Origin: CAZLFA01 sp964558665
GTDB lineage: Bacteria; Desulfobacterota; Syntrophia; Syntrophales; PHBD01
Reading direction: 5' to 3'
DNA length: 25,811 nucleotides
NCBI GenBank assembly: GCA_964558665.1
Contig: CAZLFA010000060.1
Coordinates: forward strand, 1 to 25,811
In this document: positions 25,223-25,811 of the stretch, piece after piece
How the letters are laid out: each line of letters begins with the position of its first letter
Position numbering within the stretch: the stretch's first letter is position 1
Made by a program: the position numbers and the translations under genes
The notes under the pieces: generated by a model
Database searches by the model: none
Seen by the model: only the letters and a program-made list of their open reading frames with translations
Told to the model about the DNA's origin: nothing

Positions 25223-25549
25223 ATGGAAAAGAAAACACCAAAGAAATACCGCCGCATTCCCCGCGATTTGATAATTACAGTCATTGTCCTGGCCGTTCTT
25301 GTTTCCTGGGGCGCATGGACCTATTACCATAGCGAGAGCGCCGTAAAACACCGTCAGCAGGCAAAGCTGAGGGATGAATGCTTCGCTCAGGTAAAAGCCC
25401 GATACAACATCTATATGGAACAGAACGCCAAGAAACTTCCAGACGGTTCTTATGAACTTTCGGAAAGGGAACAGCAATACCTCGATAACATCAGGAAAGA
25501 AGAATACAGAAGATGTTCAGAACTCTTTCCCGTGGAAACACGTTTCTGA
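25223..25549 (+). CDS. Small single-helix membrane protein, unknown function
   Basis: I do not recognise a family. The 108-residue product from the ATG at 25223 has a basic cytoplasmic start (KKTPKKYRRIPR), one strong membrane helix (about 16-35, 'LIITVIVLAVLVSWGAWTYY') and a charged, probably helical, periplasmic tail with two cysteines ('DECFAQ' and 'RRCSEL') that could pair. A TTG at 25205 in frame would add six residues; GTGAG upstream of the ATG makes the ATG more likely. A promoter with an extended -10 lies upstream. The stop is followed at once by the tRNA promoter, so this gene is probably transcribed alone or reads into the tRNA. The codon use and open frame look like a real gene, but evidence is limited. 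Confidence 0.65.
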   Translation: MEKKTPKKYRRIPRDLIITVIVLAVLVSWGAWTYYHSESAVKHRQQAKLRDECFAQVKARYNIYMEQNAKKLPDGSYELSEREQQYLDNIRKEEYRRCSELFPVETRF

Positions 25550-25558
25550 ACATTTTTA

Positions 25559-25587
25559 TTGAAATTGCAATAGGTAAGTGGTATTAC
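25559..25587 (+). promoter_or_regulatory. Sigma-70-type promoter of the tRNA-Gln gene
   Basis: TTGAAA (25559-25564) and TATTAC (25582-25587) are separated by exactly 17 bases, matching the consensus at five and four of six positions. The bases after the -10 are GC-rich (accgcgcg), the discriminator typical of stable-RNA promoters under stringent control. The start point would be near 25594, giving a leader of about 36 bases. Confidence 0.7.
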
Positions 25588-25629
25588 ACCGCGCGTCAGA
25601 GTCAGATCATCAGCACAACCTGGAATCAC

Positions 25630-25703
25630 TGGGGGATCGTTCAATGGTAGGACAACGGACTCTGACTCCGTGAATAGGGGTTCGAATCCCTTTCCCCCAG
25701 CCA
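25630..25703 (+). tRNA. tRNA-Gln (anticodon CTG)
   Basis: A 74-base cloverleaf with encoded CCA. The acceptor stem TGGGGGA pairs with TCCCCCA and has discriminator G. The D-arm is GTTC/GGAC with one G-T pair, the anticodon stem ACGGA/TCCGT holds the loop CTCTGAC with anticodon CTG at 25662-25664, and the T-arm carries the invariant TTCGAAT. The weak first U-A pair and G73 are glutamine identity features. It decodes CAG. Confidence 0.97.
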
Positions 25704-25710
25704 TTAGAAC

Positions 25711-25750
25711 AAAAAGGAGTTGACCGTCAATGATCAACTCCTTTTTCTTT
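25711..25750 (+). terminator. Rho-independent terminator after tRNA-Gln
   Basis: AAAAAGGAGTTGA (25711-25723) pairs perfectly with TCAACTCCTTTTT (25734-25746) around a ten-base loop, followed by more T (ctttcc). It starts seven bases after the tRNA CCA. The A-run on the left side makes it a possible bidirectional terminator. Confidence 0.9.
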
Positions 25751-25774
25751 CCGTGCCTAAATCGAAGGAATAAT

Positions 25775-25792
25775 CCACTGGCATGCCAGTGG
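25775..25792. repeat. Perfect 18-base palindrome near window end
   Basis: CCACTGGCATGCCAGTGG reads the same on both strands. It lies 25 bases past the tRNA-Gln terminator, in DNA with no visible gene before the window edge; a second GGC-ATGCC-like fragment (ggctatgcc) ends the window. It could be an operator, a REP-like element or the end of an inserted element using the tRNA as a target. The flanking DNA needed to tell these apart is outside the window. Confidence 0.6.
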
Positions 25793-25811
25793 TATGAATA
25801 ATGGCTATGCC

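Noticed and set aside
1..25811. CRISPR array, insertion sequence, or toxin-antitoxin pair
   Set aside because: No spaced direct repeats, transposase motifs or paired small toxin/antitoxin genes were seen on either strand.

Overview
The window appears to be chromosomal DNA from an anaerobic or micro-aerophilic Gram-negative bacterium, most likely a deltaproteobacterium (Desulfobacterota). This is inferred from the gene mix, not from a marker gene: a multi-PAS kinase of the HE(I/V)NNxNNFI type paired with an NtrC-class regulator, an HD-GYP protein, an HDOD protein, an A-type flavoprotein with rubredoxin and rubrerythrin, and a very large alpha-2-macroglobulin. G+C looks close to 50% by eye. No insertion sequence, CRISPR array or prophage was seen.

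Minus strand, 7562 down to 1: a signalling block. In transcription order it holds a GAF-GAF-HD-GYP protein, a five-PAS histidine kinase, a sigma-54-dependent response regulator (GTG start), a 327-base stretch without a convincing gene, a single-domain receiver protein, and the N-terminal part of a dCache chemoreceptor-like sensor cut by the window edge. A good sigma-70-type promoter (TTGATT-N17-TATTAT) lies before the HD-GYP gene, divergent from the plus-strand genes.

Plus strand, 7730-9434: a two-gene unit, overlapping by 20 bases (or 8 if the second ATG is used). It encodes an unrecognised protein whose C-terminus looks like a PD-(D/E)XK nuclease fold with its active site replaced, and a glycerophosphodiester phosphodiesterase.

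Plus strand, 9560-18017: an oxygen/NO defence and maintenance block. It holds a diiron flavoprotein (FprA/ROO type), an HDOD protein, an overlapping GAF-PAS hybrid histidine kinase, rubredoxin, rubrerythrin, a small four-helix membrane protein and mutS. Rubredoxin is the usual electron donor to both flavodiiron proteins and rubrerythrin, so these three form a coherent set. The HDOD protein and hybrid kinase sit between them and may sense the same stress.

Plus strand, 18224-24019: a 1931-residue secreted alpha-2-macroglobulin with an intact CLEQ thioester motif. It converges with a minus-strand TraB/GumN family protein (24961-24053) that has its own signal peptide. The window ends with a small single-helix membrane protein, a promoter-tRNA-Gln(CUG)-terminator unit, and a perfect 18-base palindrome just past the terminator.

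Most genes belong to recognisable families. The least explained items are the 7730-8734 protein, the regulatory pair embedded in the redox cluster, the macroglobulin without a penicillin-binding partner, and the palindrome beyond the tRNA.
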